Of a DNA stretch of 64,000 bases, positions 27,512-36,195 are shown one piece after another. The stretch is from Plotosus lineatus (taxonomy: Eukaryota; Chordata; Actinopteri; Siluriformes; Plotosidae): contig CM045734.1 of NCBI GenBank assembly GCA_024760905.1, positions 40,904,564-40,968,563 of the forward strand, written 5' to 3'. Position numbers and translations under genes: made by a program. The notes under the pieces are model-generated. The model saw nothing but the letters and a program-made list of their open reading frames with translations. It ran no database searches and was not told the DNA's origin. Position 1 is the stretch's first letter, and each line of letters begins with the position of its first letter.

Positions 27512-29457
27512 GACGCCCCCCCACTTAAGAACATTTGTTTTACAAACATCCGGAGATACAAACATCCGGTCCGAGGTCAAAAGTGAAATGAAATTGAAGA
27601 ACAAGTAGTAATAGAAATGGAATAAAATCTATTGAGGTTTTGCACGTGACGTCACAGAGTCACGTGACTTTTGTTTATCTGCCATATTGGATGGCATGAT
27701 CTGGGCCCGCTCGCTCATTCAACATTGCTAAACATTTTAAAATAAGTAATAGTGGTTCAACATTACTCAACTGGATGTTGTTTGTCAGTTACTAACCTCC
27801 CCGGAGTGATACAAAATAACCAGTGTGTATGGTTATATTGTGTTGCACTGGTGGCTGTGCAAATAGATCCAAATAGGCAAAAGCAGGAAGGGAAGAATGG
27901 TCGCATTCTAACACATTCCTAAACATTGACTATCCAAGATGGTGCAGGAAGGCATTGGGGTCACGTGACTGCAAAACCTCAATAGAAAGATATACTGTAT
28001 TATAAATCTTCTTCTTCTTTTACTTTCGGCTGCTCCCTTCAGGGGTCGCCACAGCAAATCATCCGCCTCCACCTCACCCTGTCCTCCGCATCTTCTTTTC
28101 TGACTCCAACGACCTTCATGTCCTCCTTCACCACATCCATAAATCTCTTCTTTGGTCTTCCTCGAGGCCTTCTGCCTGGTAGTTCAAACCTCAGCATCCG
28201 ACTGCCAATATACTCACTATCCCTCCTCTGTACATGTCCAAACCATCTCAATCTAGCCTCTCTGACTTTGTCTCCAAAACATCTTACGTAGGCTGTCCCT
28301 CTGATATACTCATTTCTGATCCTATCCATCCTCGTTACTCCCAGAGAGAACCTCAACATTTTCATCTCCGCTACCTCCAGCTCTGCCTCCTGCCTTTTCC
28401 TCAGCGCCACTGTTTCTAAGCCATACAACATCGCTGGCCTCACCACCGTCTTGTACACTTTTCCCTTCATTCTTGCTGACACTCTCCTATCGCACATCAC
28501 ACCGGACACTTTTCTCCAACCATTCCAGCCTGCCTGCACCCGCTTCTTCACCTCTTTTCCACACTCTCCATTGCTCTGGATTGTTGAGCCTAAGTACTTA
28601 AAATCCTCCACCTTCGTTATCTCTGCTCCCTGTAACATCACCGTTCCTCCTGGGTCCTTCTCATTCACACACATGTATTCTGATTTTCTGAGGCTAACCT
28701 TCATTCCTCTCCTTTCCAGGGCATACCTCCACCTCTCTAGATTTTCTTGCATTTGTTCTCTGCTCTCACTACAGATCACAATGTCATCTGCAAACATCAT
28801 AGTCCATGGAGATTCTTGTCTCACCTCGTCTGTCAGCCTGTCCATCACCATAGCAAACAAGAAGGGGCTCAGAGCTGACCCTTGATGCAGTCCCACCTCC
28901 ACCTTGAATTCGTCGGTCACACCGACAGCACACCTCACCACTGTCTTACATCTCTCATACATGTCCTGCACCACTCTAACATACTTCTCTGCCACTCCAG
29001 ACTTCCTCATGCAATACCACAGTTCTTCTCTTGGCACCCTGTCATATGCTTTTTCCAGATCCACAAAGGCACAATGTAGCTCCCTCTGACCTTCTCTGGA
29101 CTTCTCTATTAACATCCTCAAAGCAAACATTGCATCTGTGGTGCTCATAAATATTAGTAGGAAATATGATTAAACATTATCCTGAGGTACACTTAATACT
29201 AAGGTCTGGCAGAGGTGGGCGTGGCTGACATGGTCGGGAAGAGAAGCAGAATGATATTTTTCTGAACTCCTGCCAAAAGTTTCAAAGAAGAAACAAATTG
29301 ACTCTAGTATTATAATGAACTGAATAAGAGTGAAACTCTCTGTAAATCTGATCAGATCCACTGTTCTGTGCTTGAGAGGAACCAGGAGTTTAAACACGGA
29401 AGCTGATCAGTTCAATTGTCCAGTTGTAGTGTCATTTGTGTGTGTGTGTGTGTGTGT

Positions 29458-29503
<46 letters not shown>

Positions 29504-30064
29504 TTTTACATGCTATAAATGCTTATAATAACAATGAAACATTCAAAAGATGTAAATAAAATATAAATACACACACATACAGACACGCGTGTGCAAGCAC
29601 TTAGATGCGCACCTCACAAAAATATAACTAGTTTTGATGGGAGGTTGTGGGTTGTTTTTTTTGTTTTGTATTTGTTTATTTTATTTTTATTTATTTATTT
29701 ATTTTTTTTTTTTTGCATAATTGGTTTTTGTACAGGATGTATATATGTCAAACCCCCCACCACAACTACTTACATTTTTATGTGAGGTACCCATCTGGGT
29801 GTGTGGACACGCATCTGTGCACGCGTGCACGTATATGTGTGTGTATTTATATTTTATTTACATCTTATGCATTATTTTTTAATGTTTAATTGTTATTATA
29901 AGTAAGCATTTATAGCGTTGAATATGTATTTATTGATATTATATACACGTGTACATGTAAGTATGCAGTACGTCAGTCAGGTGGAGTTGACCCTACTTCG
30001 CAGAATTCGGGAGTCACGGGGGTTGGTGAACTCAGTCCCAATCAACCGCGGAAAGTGAGGGATC

Positions 30065-30116
<52 letters not shown>

Positions 30117-31053
30117 ATTTTTCTTTTTATTTAAAAGTAATTAAAGAAGTATATTTTTATATACATAATATATAATATTTATAACTTAATATATATGTAT
30201 GTATTTATTCATATCCTTTATATTCAGTGTTTGTGACCTGTATTTCATCTTGTCGCTGATTTAAGTTCAGAGGGGGTTTTTGTATCTTGATTCCATTAGG
30301 CACAGCACGTCAAAAGGGTACAGTGATGGGAATCTTGCGTAGTCTTGGTGCACTGGCCCGAGCTCTGGGTCCAGTTGTGGCTTCCTCAGGTGACTATCCT
30401 CATACAATTTTATTTTTCATGTGCTCAAATAAAATATCCACCATAGGCTAGTTTTAGGTGGCATGGTGGTGTTGTGGATAACACGTCCACAAGAAGGCTT
30501 GAGTTCGATTCCCAGCCTGAGCGTTTCTGTGCGGAGTTTGCATGTTCTCCTCGTGCTTGTGTGGTTTACCTTTGGATACTATGGTTTCCTCCCACAGTCC
30601 AAAAACAAGCACAGTCAGCCAATTGGCTGTTCCAAATCTCCCCTAGGTGTGAATGTAGATGGGTGTGTGAGTGTTGTCCCTGCGATGGCCTGGCGAACTG
30701 TCCATGATGTACCCCCAACTCTTGCCCGGAGTTGGCTGAGATGGGCATCAGCCTCCCTGCGATCCTAGTTAGGGTTAAGCGGTTCAGAAAATGAATGAAA
30801 AGTCTACTTAATTAATTAAGCCACATACAACTGTTAGTGACATTACAGATGTTTAGCTTTTTTTGTTTCACCATTTCCTGGTCAAGATCATTTAAAAATA
30901 GGCATGTGTATTTCTGTATATTTAGGCTGTCTGTGATTTTCCTTTGCAGTGTACTGGCTTGTTGGAGCTGAGATGTGCTTCATCATCACTTCGGTTTTCT
31001 TTATTGCTCCATTGTTCTTACTGGGCAGACTACAGCAATACAAAGAAGATTAA
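16502..31053 (+). CDS. mfsd10: Major facilitator superfamily domain-containing protein 10 (complete)
   Basis: MFSD10 (TETRAN) is a 12-helix major facilitator carrier reported to export organic anions in vertebrates. Exons: 16502-16648, 18857-18953, 19049-19152, 19248-19406, 19533-19712, 21802-21910, 22587-22698, 26076-26184, 27170-27260, 27360-27407, 30300-30389 and 30950-31053. These give 1350 nt and 449 residues; the human protein is about 455. The MFS motif A loop is visible as GAASDQYGRRPLLL (exon 3), and a second signature region as GKMFFFIGITMATFQGGYAR (exon 8). The start is the ATG at 16502, with no competing upstream in-frame ATG. Intron 5 (19713-21801) has a GC donor; every other intron is GT-AG and all phases agree. 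Introns carry a full-length RTE LINE, a truncated RTE, a MITE and many SINEs. A polyadenylation signal lies at 31401. Identification rests on recognised similarity to human MFSD10. Confidence 0.96.
17159..17547. mobile_element. MITE-like element, family 3 ('AGGGATCCCT' ends)
   Basis: Ends TACAAGGATCCCCCACTTTC and GGGATCCCTGTA with TA flanks. The interior has a long T-tract and the AATTGGCCTTGTTTT segment shared with copies at 29512-30075, 32338-32818 and 44296-45470. No transposase frame. Confidence 0.75.
17640..17722 (-). repeat. SINE head fragment
   Basis: Complement of a tRNA-like head (GTATTTACCACTGAGCCATG) preceded by a CTAAAGGACCCAACA body, like the element at 63425-63605. Confidence 0.5.
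17723..18479. other. MFSD10 intron 1, no element recognised
   Basis: AT-rich intronic sequence with no exon or clear repeat ends. Confidence 0.5.
18480..18775 (-). mobile_element. tRNA-derived SINE (type C)
   Basis: The minus strand starts with a tRNA-like head (GGTGTAATGGTTAGGGTGCT, then GTTCAAATCCCAG as box B). It continues through ACTGTGCTAAGACCCCTGGG to CGAGCCATAGTGGC-type sequence near the end. A second copy lies on the plus strand at 32992-33280. Confidence 0.8.
18857..18953 (+). CDS. mfsd10: MFSD10 exon 2
   Basis: Encodes DSVYLSLQSVVDWFRG to SVLFGG. Acceptor AAACAG, donor GTAATA. Confidence 0.95.
19049..19152 (+). CDS. mfsd10: MFSD10 exon 3
   Basis: Encodes LIGSFYSLLQFISSPFIGAA and SDQYGRRPLLL, the conserved loop between helices 2 and 3. 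Acceptor CACCTAG, donor GTGAGA. Confidence 0.95.
19248..19406 (+). CDS. mfsd10: MFSD10 exon 4
   Basis: Encodes AGLIFSYILWAVSRSFS to ARNKGM, covering two membrane segments. Acceptor GTCTAG, donor GTGAGT. Confidence 0.95.
19533..19712 (+). CDS. mfsd10: MFSD10 exon 5 (GC splice donor)
   Basis: Encodes AMIGVAFSLGFTLGPVMGAY to LPETLQK. The exon ends AAAAG|GCAAGA, the usual context for a GC donor. The only nearby GT (19736) would put a stop in the next exon. Confidence 0.93.
19870..20470. repeat. Possible repeat, family unknown
   Basis: About 600 bp with a CpG-bearing middle (CCCGCGTGTCAAAAG, CCGCCGAGATGAG). A TGTTACGGAG-like start near 19852 and CATAACAAGAC near 20469 hint at inverted ends. No coding content; low support. 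Confidence 0.25.
20480..20965 (+). repeat. Two head-to-tail SINE copies (type D body and tail)
   Basis: 20480-20740 and 20755-20965 both carry the body (GTGTGGAGTTTGAACG; TTCCCACAGTCCAAGGACAT) and the start of the tail (TTGCCCTGCAGTGGCTTGGC). Both are decayed. Confidence 0.6.
21042..21402 (-). mobile_element. SINE, type B (shared head and body, alternative tail)
   Basis: On the minus strand: tRNA-like head (CAGTGGCCTAGTGGTATAGG; box B GGGGGTTCAAGTCCC), body (CTAACTGGGTTATCAAAGGC), then the tail with CGAGCGATCCAGGGTGTACG and ACCATAATTAGGATTAAACG. A (CAT)n run at 21045-21068 precedes the tail end. Confidence 0.8.
21405..21760 (-). mobile_element. SINE, type D, degenerate
   Basis: Contains the tail (AATTTTCTAAACTGTTTAAT), a poly-G interruption near 21520, the body (TGTTTTTTTGGACTGTAGGA) and part of the head (CTGCTAACCACTGAG). 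Confidence 0.65.
21802..21910 (+). CDS. mfsd10: MFSD10 exon 6
   Basis: Encodes GTSEPSDVKEVGDLLNPLAL to EPPPNQ, the hydrophilic central loop joining the two six-helix halves. Acceptor ATGTAG, donor GTAGGC. Confidence 0.92.
21925..22280 (-). mobile_element. SINE-like repeat (type E)
   Basis: Begins after a T-tract, contains TTATCCCCCATTTTCTCCTTAA, and ends in a tRNA-like box-B complement (GATTCAAACCAGCAATC). A related copy is split between 36020-36195 and 37330-37505. Confidence 0.55.
22587..22698 (+). CDS. mfsd10: MFSD10 exon 7
   Basis: Encodes MCNLKVLGLVYFAYLFLFSG to HQRFQFS. Acceptor ATGTTAG, donor GTGAGT. Confidence 0.94.
22818..25929 (-). mobile_element. RTE-clade LINE, essentially full length (3.1 kb) with 15-bp target duplication
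   Basis: Flanked by TTTGGTTCTGTTTGT at 22803-22817 and 25930-25944. The minus strand carries a 5' UTR (includes CGGTCCCAAGCCCGG), an APE endonuclease region (24971-25582 and 25595-25870; LCVQETRW, GADFNGHVGAG), a linker (24437-24970), then RT (23683-24243, 22843-23304 and between) and the usual 3' end. Several frameshifts and stops break it, so it is not autonomous. It is the best template in the window for the family's structure, and it lies antisense in MFSD10 intron 7. Confidence 0.95.
26076..26184 (+). CDS. mfsd10: MFSD10 exon 8
   Basis: Encodes MQQGKMFFFIGITMATFQGG to IHTVRM. Acceptor TACTAG, donor GTACAT (weak). Confidence 0.93.
26325..26580 (-). repeat. SINE, type D fragment
   Basis: Tail and body similarity (GACCAGCTCGCCAGTCCATT; AACTCCACATTGAAACACCC). 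Decayed head. Confidence 0.55.
26775..27075 (-). mobile_element. SINE, type B, degenerate
   Basis: Tail (TTTTCTGAACCGCTTAATCC), body (GTTGAAAGTCAGCAATGGTT) and head (CTTGAACTCAAGGCCCTTGG) on the minus strand. The 3' flank is 95 bp from MFSD10 exon 9. Confidence 0.7.
27170..27260 (+). CDS. mfsd10: MFSD10 exon 9
   Basis: Encodes AILLLIPAFIFIGIAWNLVM to LFLYSF. Acceptor TTTCCAG, donor GTAAGC. Confidence 0.94.
27360..27407 (+). CDS. mfsd10: MFSD10 exon 10 (48 nt)
   Basis: Encodes AAAIVVPCLSAQVSGH plus a split Gly codon. Acceptor CTTCAG, donor GTGAGC. Phases match exons 9 and 11. Confidence 0.92.
27428..27511. repeat. (TA)n(CA)n microsatellite
   Basis: About 54 bp of TA followed by about 26 bp of CA, 20 bp downstream of the exon 10 donor. 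Confidence 0.95.
27512..27605. repeat. DNA-element end fragment
   Basis: GCCCCCCCACTTAAGAACAT and repeated AACATCCGG motifs resemble the terminal region of the insert at 44662-45386. Truncated. Confidence 0.4.
27629..27985. mobile_element. MITE with terminal inverted repeats carrying E-box/CLEAR and CRE motifs
   Basis: Terminal repeats CTATTGAGGTTTTGCACGTGAC (start) and the complement of GTCACGTGACTGCAAAACC (end). GTCACGTGAC occurs exactly at 27659-27668 and 27960-27969, and TGACGTCA at 27647-27654. No coding content. It lies in MFSD10 intron 10. Confidence 0.8.
28008..29146 (-). mobile_element. RTE-clade LINE, 5'-truncated, open reverse transcriptase
   Basis: A single uninterrupted 369-codon minus-strand frame (28039-29148) covers the RT palm with FADD and the whole C-terminal region to ICCGDP, followed by the 3' terminus and (GAA)n. 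Flanks share only ATAAAT (28002-28007 and 29147-29152). The intact frame marks this as one of the youngest copies here. Confidence 0.92.
29434..29503. repeat. (TG)n and (GA)n microsatellite
   Basis: About 60 bp of TG interrupted once by TCTG, ending in GAGAGAGA. Confidence 0.9.
29512..30075. mobile_element. MITE family 3, two partial copies head to head
   Basis: 29512-29760 is one orientation (GCTATAAATGCTTATAATAA then TTTTTTGCATAATTGG). 29760-30075 returns in the opposite orientation and ends CGGAAAGTGAGGGATCCCTG. The arrangement is palindromic overall. Confidence 0.65.
30068..30115. repeat. (TG)n(TA)n microsatellite
   Basis: Dinucleotide array directly at the end of the family 3 MITE. Confidence 0.9.
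30300..30389 (+). CDS. mfsd10: MFSD10 exon 11
   Basis: Encodes TARQKGTVMGILRSLGALAR to PVVASS. Acceptor CATTAG, donor GTGACT. Confidence 0.94.
30455..30795 (+). mobile_element. tRNA-derived SINE, type D, near complete
   Basis: Head with box-A-like GTGGTGTTGTGGATAACACG and box B GAGTTCGATTCCCAG, then body (GTGCGGAGTTTGCATGTTCT) and tail ending GCGGTTCAGAAAATGAATGA. Confidence 0.85.
30950..31053 (+). CDS. mfsd10: MFSD10 exon 12 (stop codon)
   Basis: Encodes VYWLVGAEMCFIITSVFFIA to LQQYKED and TAA. Acceptor TTTGCAG. Confidence 0.95.
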
Positions 31054-31420
31054 GGACACACTCATGTAGCTTTTATGTTTGTAAACACCTTTTTCAAACC
31101 ATTTTATATATACTCAATAAGGGGTGCTTGTAACATTTTCTATTTTCCTTTTGATATAGTTTTTTAAAAAAACATTTTTAGTACAGTATGATTTAAAAGG
31201 TTGCAATGCAGTATAACAGTAAAATGTCTCATCAACACAAACTGTTTCCCAATATCCGTTAATGTGAATGTGGTGTGAGCCATTCATGTGAATTAACATT
31301 TACAGCAGACTCCAACATCCAAAGCAACGTACATTTTTTATTAGACAACTCATACTTTTCCCACTCATGAATATGTAATATCGGCTCATTTTCCTTATTA
31401 AATAAATGACCAAGTATAAT
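31054..31420 (+). other. mfsd10: MFSD10 3' UTR
   Basis: AT-rich sequence after the stop with a consensus AATAAA at 31401-31406. No second gene seen. Confidence 0.55.
31401..31406 (+). terminator. mfsd10: Polyadenylation signal AATAAA for MFSD10
   Basis: Consensus hexamer 348 nt after the stop, followed by a T-rich stretch (ATAATTTTTTTGTCTCG). Confidence 0.55.
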
Positions 31421-31729
31421 TTTTTTGTCTCGTTTTATATTTAATTGGGTTGACCTACTCTACATTTTATGACCTGTGTGAAAATCTGTGGGTTTTAAAT
31501 TACTGTATATTTATGTAGAAATTTATAAAGGGTTCACAAACCTTTTAAACACTACTCAGGAACGGTGCAATCTGATTTGGAAATCAAATAATTCTTGGGA
31601 TTGCACCAATGCCTTGGGATAACCGATCACAATCGTGCTTGCATAAAAAAATGTATTCATTTTTCATTCTTTATATTCTTTATTATTCTTTATAACTACT
31701 TATTATTATGCTTGATATTGCTTGCAAGG

Positions 31730-31905
31730 GTTTCATCTGGGAACTCCAGTTTCCTCCCACAGTCCCAAAACATGCACAGTAGACTAATTGGCAGTTCCAA
31801 ATCACTCCCAAGTGTGGCTGTGAGTGGTTGTATTTATGCTGGCCCTGCGTTGGCCTGGCAAGCTGTCCAGGGTGTACTGCGCCCACGCCTAGAGTCAGCT
31901 AGATC
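31730..31905 (+). repeat. SINE, type D, 5'-truncated
   Basis: Body (CAGTTTCCTCCCACAGTCCC) and tail (CTGTCCAGGGTGTACTGCGC). The 3' end runs into the Rex3 fragment. Confidence 0.65.
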
Positions 31906-32135
31906 GATTGGTAAATTGAGAGCTTTGCCTTGCAGCTCAGCTCCTTCATCACCATGATGGATCGGTACAGGCTCCGTTTAACAGCAGAGGCTGCAGCGAT
32001 CCGTCTGTCGATCTCCCGTTCCATCCTTCCCTCACTCGTGAACTAGACCCCAAGATACTTAAACTCCTCCACTTGGGGCAGGACCTCATTCCCGACCCGG
32101 AGGGTGCATTCCACTCTTGACTGACTGAGACTAAG
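31906..32135 (-). mobile_element. Rex3 fragment
   Basis: Complement of the Rex3 C-terminal coding region around the KYLGVLF and GREMERE-like segments. About 230 bp; matches 49680-49880. Confidence 0.8.
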
Positions 32136-32337
32136 ACTGATTTTTTTATCACATATACAGTACAAAACAAGAGACTTAAACATTGCCGTTATAATCTCCA
32201 AATGTAGATACAAATCTCATGCTTGAGCATGACAGCTAAATGAAAAATACAAATGCAGAAATACTTGGATAAATAAATCAAACTATAACAGAAAGGAAAG
32301 GAAAATAGTAATAGTAATAGAAAAGACTATAGGCTAG

Positions 32338-32818
32338 TACAGGGATCTCTCGCTACTTTGTGCTTCAATTCATGCGGCTTCAGTGCATCACATTTTTTTT
32401 TTAAATATTCATTGAATTAAAAAATAAGGAAATTAAGGAAGAATAGGGGGACAGTTCAGGAAAATGCCACAAAACAAGGCCAATTATGCAAAAAAAAACC
32501 CAAACAAGCAAAAGCAAAAAAACCCAACCTCAAACCCCCCCAGCAAAACTATTTACATTTTTATGTGACGTGCGCATCTGAGTGTGTGCACATGCATCTG
32601 TAGTGTTTATATTTTATTTACATCTGCTGCATTATTTTTGAATGTTTAATTGTTATTATAAGCATTTATAGTGTTGAATATGTATTTATTGATATTATAT
32701 ACACATATACCATGTACGTATACGTCAGTCGTAAGTAGGTTGATCCTACTTCGCGGAATTCAGCGGTCGTGGGGGGATCTCAGTCCCAATTAACTGTGGA
32801 AAGTGAGGGATCCCTGTA
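32338..32818. mobile_element. MITE family 3, complete copy
   Basis: Ends TACAGGGATCTCTCGCTACT and its partner AAGTGAGGGATCCCTGTA, TA-flanked, 481 bp, no coding content. The best-defined copy of this family here. Confidence 0.8.
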
Positions 32819-32991
32819 TAACTTGTCTGCTACCATCTTGTGGAAGGATAATGAACTTAGTTTCGTGGTAATGGTCGGTACAAAGAATATATGATAGTCA
32901 TGTTCTCCGAAATTTTAGAAATGTGTTTCTAAAAAAAACAAACTTAAGAATGTGTTCCTTTTAATGTTACATTAAGTGGACATTAGGTGGG

Positions 32992-33280
32992 GCCAGTGGT
33001 GTAGTGGTTAGAGTGTTGGGCTTATGATCAGGAGGTTGTGAGTTCAAATCCCAGTTAGACCTCCACTGTGCTAAGACCCCTGGGCAAGGTCCGAACCACA
33101 AGTGTGCCTCTGTTCATCCAGCAGTATAAATGGGTACCAGTAATATATACTGGGAAGGTAACCTGGGATGGACTAGCATCCCATCCTGGAGGAGTTGAAC
33201 TCCGAGTTGCTTCATGCTACAGAAACCAGGGATAAGCAATGGCCTGATGTGCCACTATGGCTCGGGTGTAAAAAGCCCAA
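32992..33280 (+). mobile_element. tRNA-derived SINE (type C), near complete
   Basis: tRNA-like head: box A TGTAGTGGTTAGAGTGTTGG and box B GAGTTCAAATCCCAG. Body ACTGTGCTAAGACCCCTGGG; ends GGCTCGGGTGTAAAAA. Confidence 0.82.
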
Positions 33281-33435
33281 CAGACTTAACCTACCTTTTA
33301 CCATGTTCTCCAAAAGCTCTCACTGGGCACAGAAAATGAGTTAGCGGACCAGATTTGGACACCATTGTCATTTTTCACTCATCCATTCCTTTTGTTCTCT
33401 AATTCCAGAAAAACACTTCCTCAATTCATTATCAC

Positions 33436-33439
<4 letters not shown>

Positions 33440-33534
<95 letters not shown>
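33440..33534. repeat. (TA)n(CA)n microsatellite
   Basis: TA array with one GAAA interruption, ending in CACACACACA. It forms the 5' boundary of the next LINE copy. Confidence 0.95.
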
Positions 33535-33535
33535 C

Positions 33536-34888
33536 AACAAGGTCTTAGAAAGTGAGAGGATACCAGAGGAATGGAGGAGAAGTGTGCTGGTGCCCATTTT
33601 TAAGAACAAGGGAGATGTGCAGAGTTGTGGCAACTACAGAGGGATAAAGTTGATGAGCCATACGATGAAGTTATGGGAAAGAATAGTGGAAGCAAGACTA
33701 AGGGCAGAGGTCAGCATTTGTGAACAACAGTTTGGTTTCATGCCAAGAAAGAGCACCACAGATGCAGTGTTTGCCTTGAAGATGCTAATAGAGAAGTACA
33801 GAGAAGGTCAGAAGGAGCTGCATTGTGCCTTTGTGGATCTGGAGAAAGCATATGACAGGGTGCCGAGAGAGGAACTGTGGTATTGCATGAGAAAGTCTGG
33901 AGTGGCAGAGAAGTATGTTAGAGTGGTGCAGGACATGTATGAGAGATGTAAGACAGTGGTGAGGTGTGCTGTCGGTGTGACAGAAGAGTTCAAGGTGGAG
34001 GTGGGACTGCATCAAGGGTCAGCTCTGAGCCCCTTCTTGTTTGCTATGGTGATGGACAGGCTGACAGACGAGGTTAGGCAAGAATCTCCATGGACTATGA
34101 TATTTGCAGATGACATTGTGATCTGCAGTGAGAGCAGAGAACAAGTGCAGGAAAACCTAGAGAGGTGGAGATATGCACTGGAAAGGAGGGGAATGAAGGT
34201 TATCCTCAGTAAGACAGAATACATGTGTATGAATGCCAAGGACCCAACAGGAACGGTGAGGTTACAAGGAGCACAGATAAGGAAGATGGAGGATTTTAAG
34301 TGCTTAGGCTCAACAATCCAGAGCAATGGAGAGTGTGGAAAAGAGGTGAAGAAGCATGTGCAGGCTGGTTGGAATGGTTGGAGAACAGTGTCTGGTGTGA
34401 TGTGTGATAGGAGGGTATCGGCAAAAATGAGAGGAAAAGTGTACAAGACGGTGTTGAGGCCAGCGATGTTGTATGGTTTAGAGACAGTGGCCCTGGGGAA
34501 AAGACAGGAGGCAGAGCTGGAGGTAGCAGAGATGAAAATGTTGAGGTTCTCTTTGGGAGTAACCAGGATGGATAGTATCAGGAATGAGCACATCAAAGGG
34601 ACAGCACATGTAAGACGTTTTGGAGACAAAGTCAGAGAGGCTAGATTGAGATGGTTTGGACATGTACAGAGGAGCGATAGTGAGTATATTGGGAGTAGGA
34701 TGTTGAGGTTGGAACTACCAGGCAGAAGGCCTAGGGGAAGACCAGAGAGACGATTCATGGATGTGGTGAAGGAGGACATGAAGACAGTTGGTGTAAGAGA
34801 AAAAGATGCAGAGAATAGGGTATGGAGGCCGATGATTCGCTGTGGCGACCCCTGAAGGGAAAAGCCGAAAGGACAAGAAGAGGATTTT
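33536..34888 (+). mobile_element. RTE-clade LINE, 5'-truncated, with a 423-codon open reading frame
   Basis: Plus-strand frame 33584-34855 is open from the [10 protein letters not shown] region of the RT through FADD (MIFADDIVIC) to the C-terminal RCGDP and stop. The RTE 3' terminus follows. It is the longest intact LINE frame in the window. It lacks the endonuclease half, so it is not autonomous. It sits directly upstream of the INPP5E promoter region. Confidence 0.93.
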
Positions 34889-34989
34889 CTGAGTAGATCC
34901 TTCCGTAGGAGAGTGCTCAATACTTTTTGGTAGAGCAAATAAACAAAAATAAAAGGACAGGACAAAGACTTCTGTTGAAACTTCATTTA

Positions 34990-35141
34990 TCACTACAGAT
35001 CTGTTTCGAGGAGTTGTCGCGTTTACCTGGCAACTCAAGATATGCGCCGGAAGTCGTACAATGGCGGCTTCAACGGTTGCCAGGTGTTGCTAAGGAAGTA
35101 AAAAAAAAAAAGTTTGCTGTGATGCGCTGAGCTGCTGAGAG
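34990..35141 (+). promoter_or_regulatory. inpp5e: Putative INPP5E promoter and noncoding first exon
   Basis: A GC/CpG-bearing patch in AT-rich DNA holds an ETS site (CCGGAAGT, 35047-35054), a YY1-like ACAATGGCGGC (35059-35069) and RFX-type half sites (GGCAAC 35029-35034; GTTGCC 35076-35081). It ends at a consensus donor GAGAG|GTAATT (35141). ETS plus YY1 sites at the start are typical of TATA-less housekeeping promoters, and RFX sites are typical of ciliary genes. A 10-codon upstream ORF (35061-35093) lies inside. Not proven by transcripts. Confidence 0.5.
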
Positions 35142-36015
35142 GTAATTGGAAGCACTTTATTATTGTTGATATATTTTCAGCCCAAGTGGGTAAAATAAGT
35201 TATTTTCTTTTTGCTCGATTTCCTTTCTTTCATAATGGAGCCGAGATACAGAACCGTGACTGACACCCCAAACACAGAGCTAGCACTCAGGTTAGCTTGT
35301 TATGCTAGTTATAGCGAGTGTAACCGTTTCTAAATCCAAACCGGTTTATATGTATAAGATATAAATAAACAGAGACACGTGTCGATGGTATTTTGTGCAC
35401 GTGATTGTGTTTGAAGAAAGGCCATAACCCCTGAAGACAGTTTAGCATGTATCGTTGACTTTTCCCCTGAACTCAAACCCTGCTGTCCCTCAGTGTTCCA
35501 GACACCGGTACATAGAAACGATGAGCAAAGGGTTAACTCGTTTTGGAGATGTCTCCGCTTCAGGGTTACGTTTTTCCCACTTAAGGGACATAACATGCTT
35601 TTCTGACAGTCTAGACAGTGCTACACTTTGTGTTTGTCCCATTAAATGTCCAGTGTGTCCTCCCTAGGGCTGGTTGCACTATAGTTGTTGCTTCTAATCA
35701 GCGAAAATGGTTTATTCGGTGGATTCTTCTTTTCTGTCCATTCCTTGTTTGAGGGGGAAAGGTTGGAAGTAAATCATTTTTGAAGAAATTGTAATTTGTG
35801 CAAGTACACGGATGTGTGAAAGGCATGTTTACAGAGGAATGTCTTAGTATTTGGAGATTGTTCAGTATCTGAATGACTGATCATGAATACAATACCTTCT
35901 GGACACTCCTGGGGCTTTTCCTTGAGTAAGAGATCTATTGTATCAGGTCCCTCCCTCCCAGTGATGAACCTGCAGCTCTCCATCACTGTCAGATGATGAT
36001 CAACTGTTTTAAGAC
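35142..36015. other. INPP5E 5' intron, mostly unique
   Basis: No repeat was recognised except short A/T runs. A weak alternative exon (35235-35290, ATGGAGCCGAGATACAG to donor CTCAG|GTTAGC) is possible. Confidence 0.35.
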
Positions 36016-36019
36016 ACTC

Positions 36020-36195
36020 ATTCATTCATTCTTTTTCTTTTTTGGATTTCCCCCGATTTTCTCCCTAATTTATAAATAACATCCAATTCCCAGGCAGAAA
36101 GTACAGTATTGCCTTCCCTATCACCCTATCACAGGACCACCACCGACCAGTAAGGAGCGAAAGCACGCACACGCCCCCTTCGTGACAAGCAATGC
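36020..36195 (-). repeat. SINE-like repeat type E, first half
   Basis: TTTCCCCCGATTTTCTCCCTAA and CGCCCCCTTCGTGACAAGCAATGC match 21925-22110. The remainder appears at 37330-37505, so an insertion separates the halves. Confidence 0.55.

Noticed and set aside
34012..34986. 324-codon minus-strand frame
   Set aside because: Antisense shadow of the intact RTE frame at 33584-34855.
35235..35290. Start of a separate gene (MEPRYRTVTDTPNTELAL)
   Set aside because: It can be joined only to a 53-codon frame with no recognisable domain, so it is kept as a possible leader exon only.
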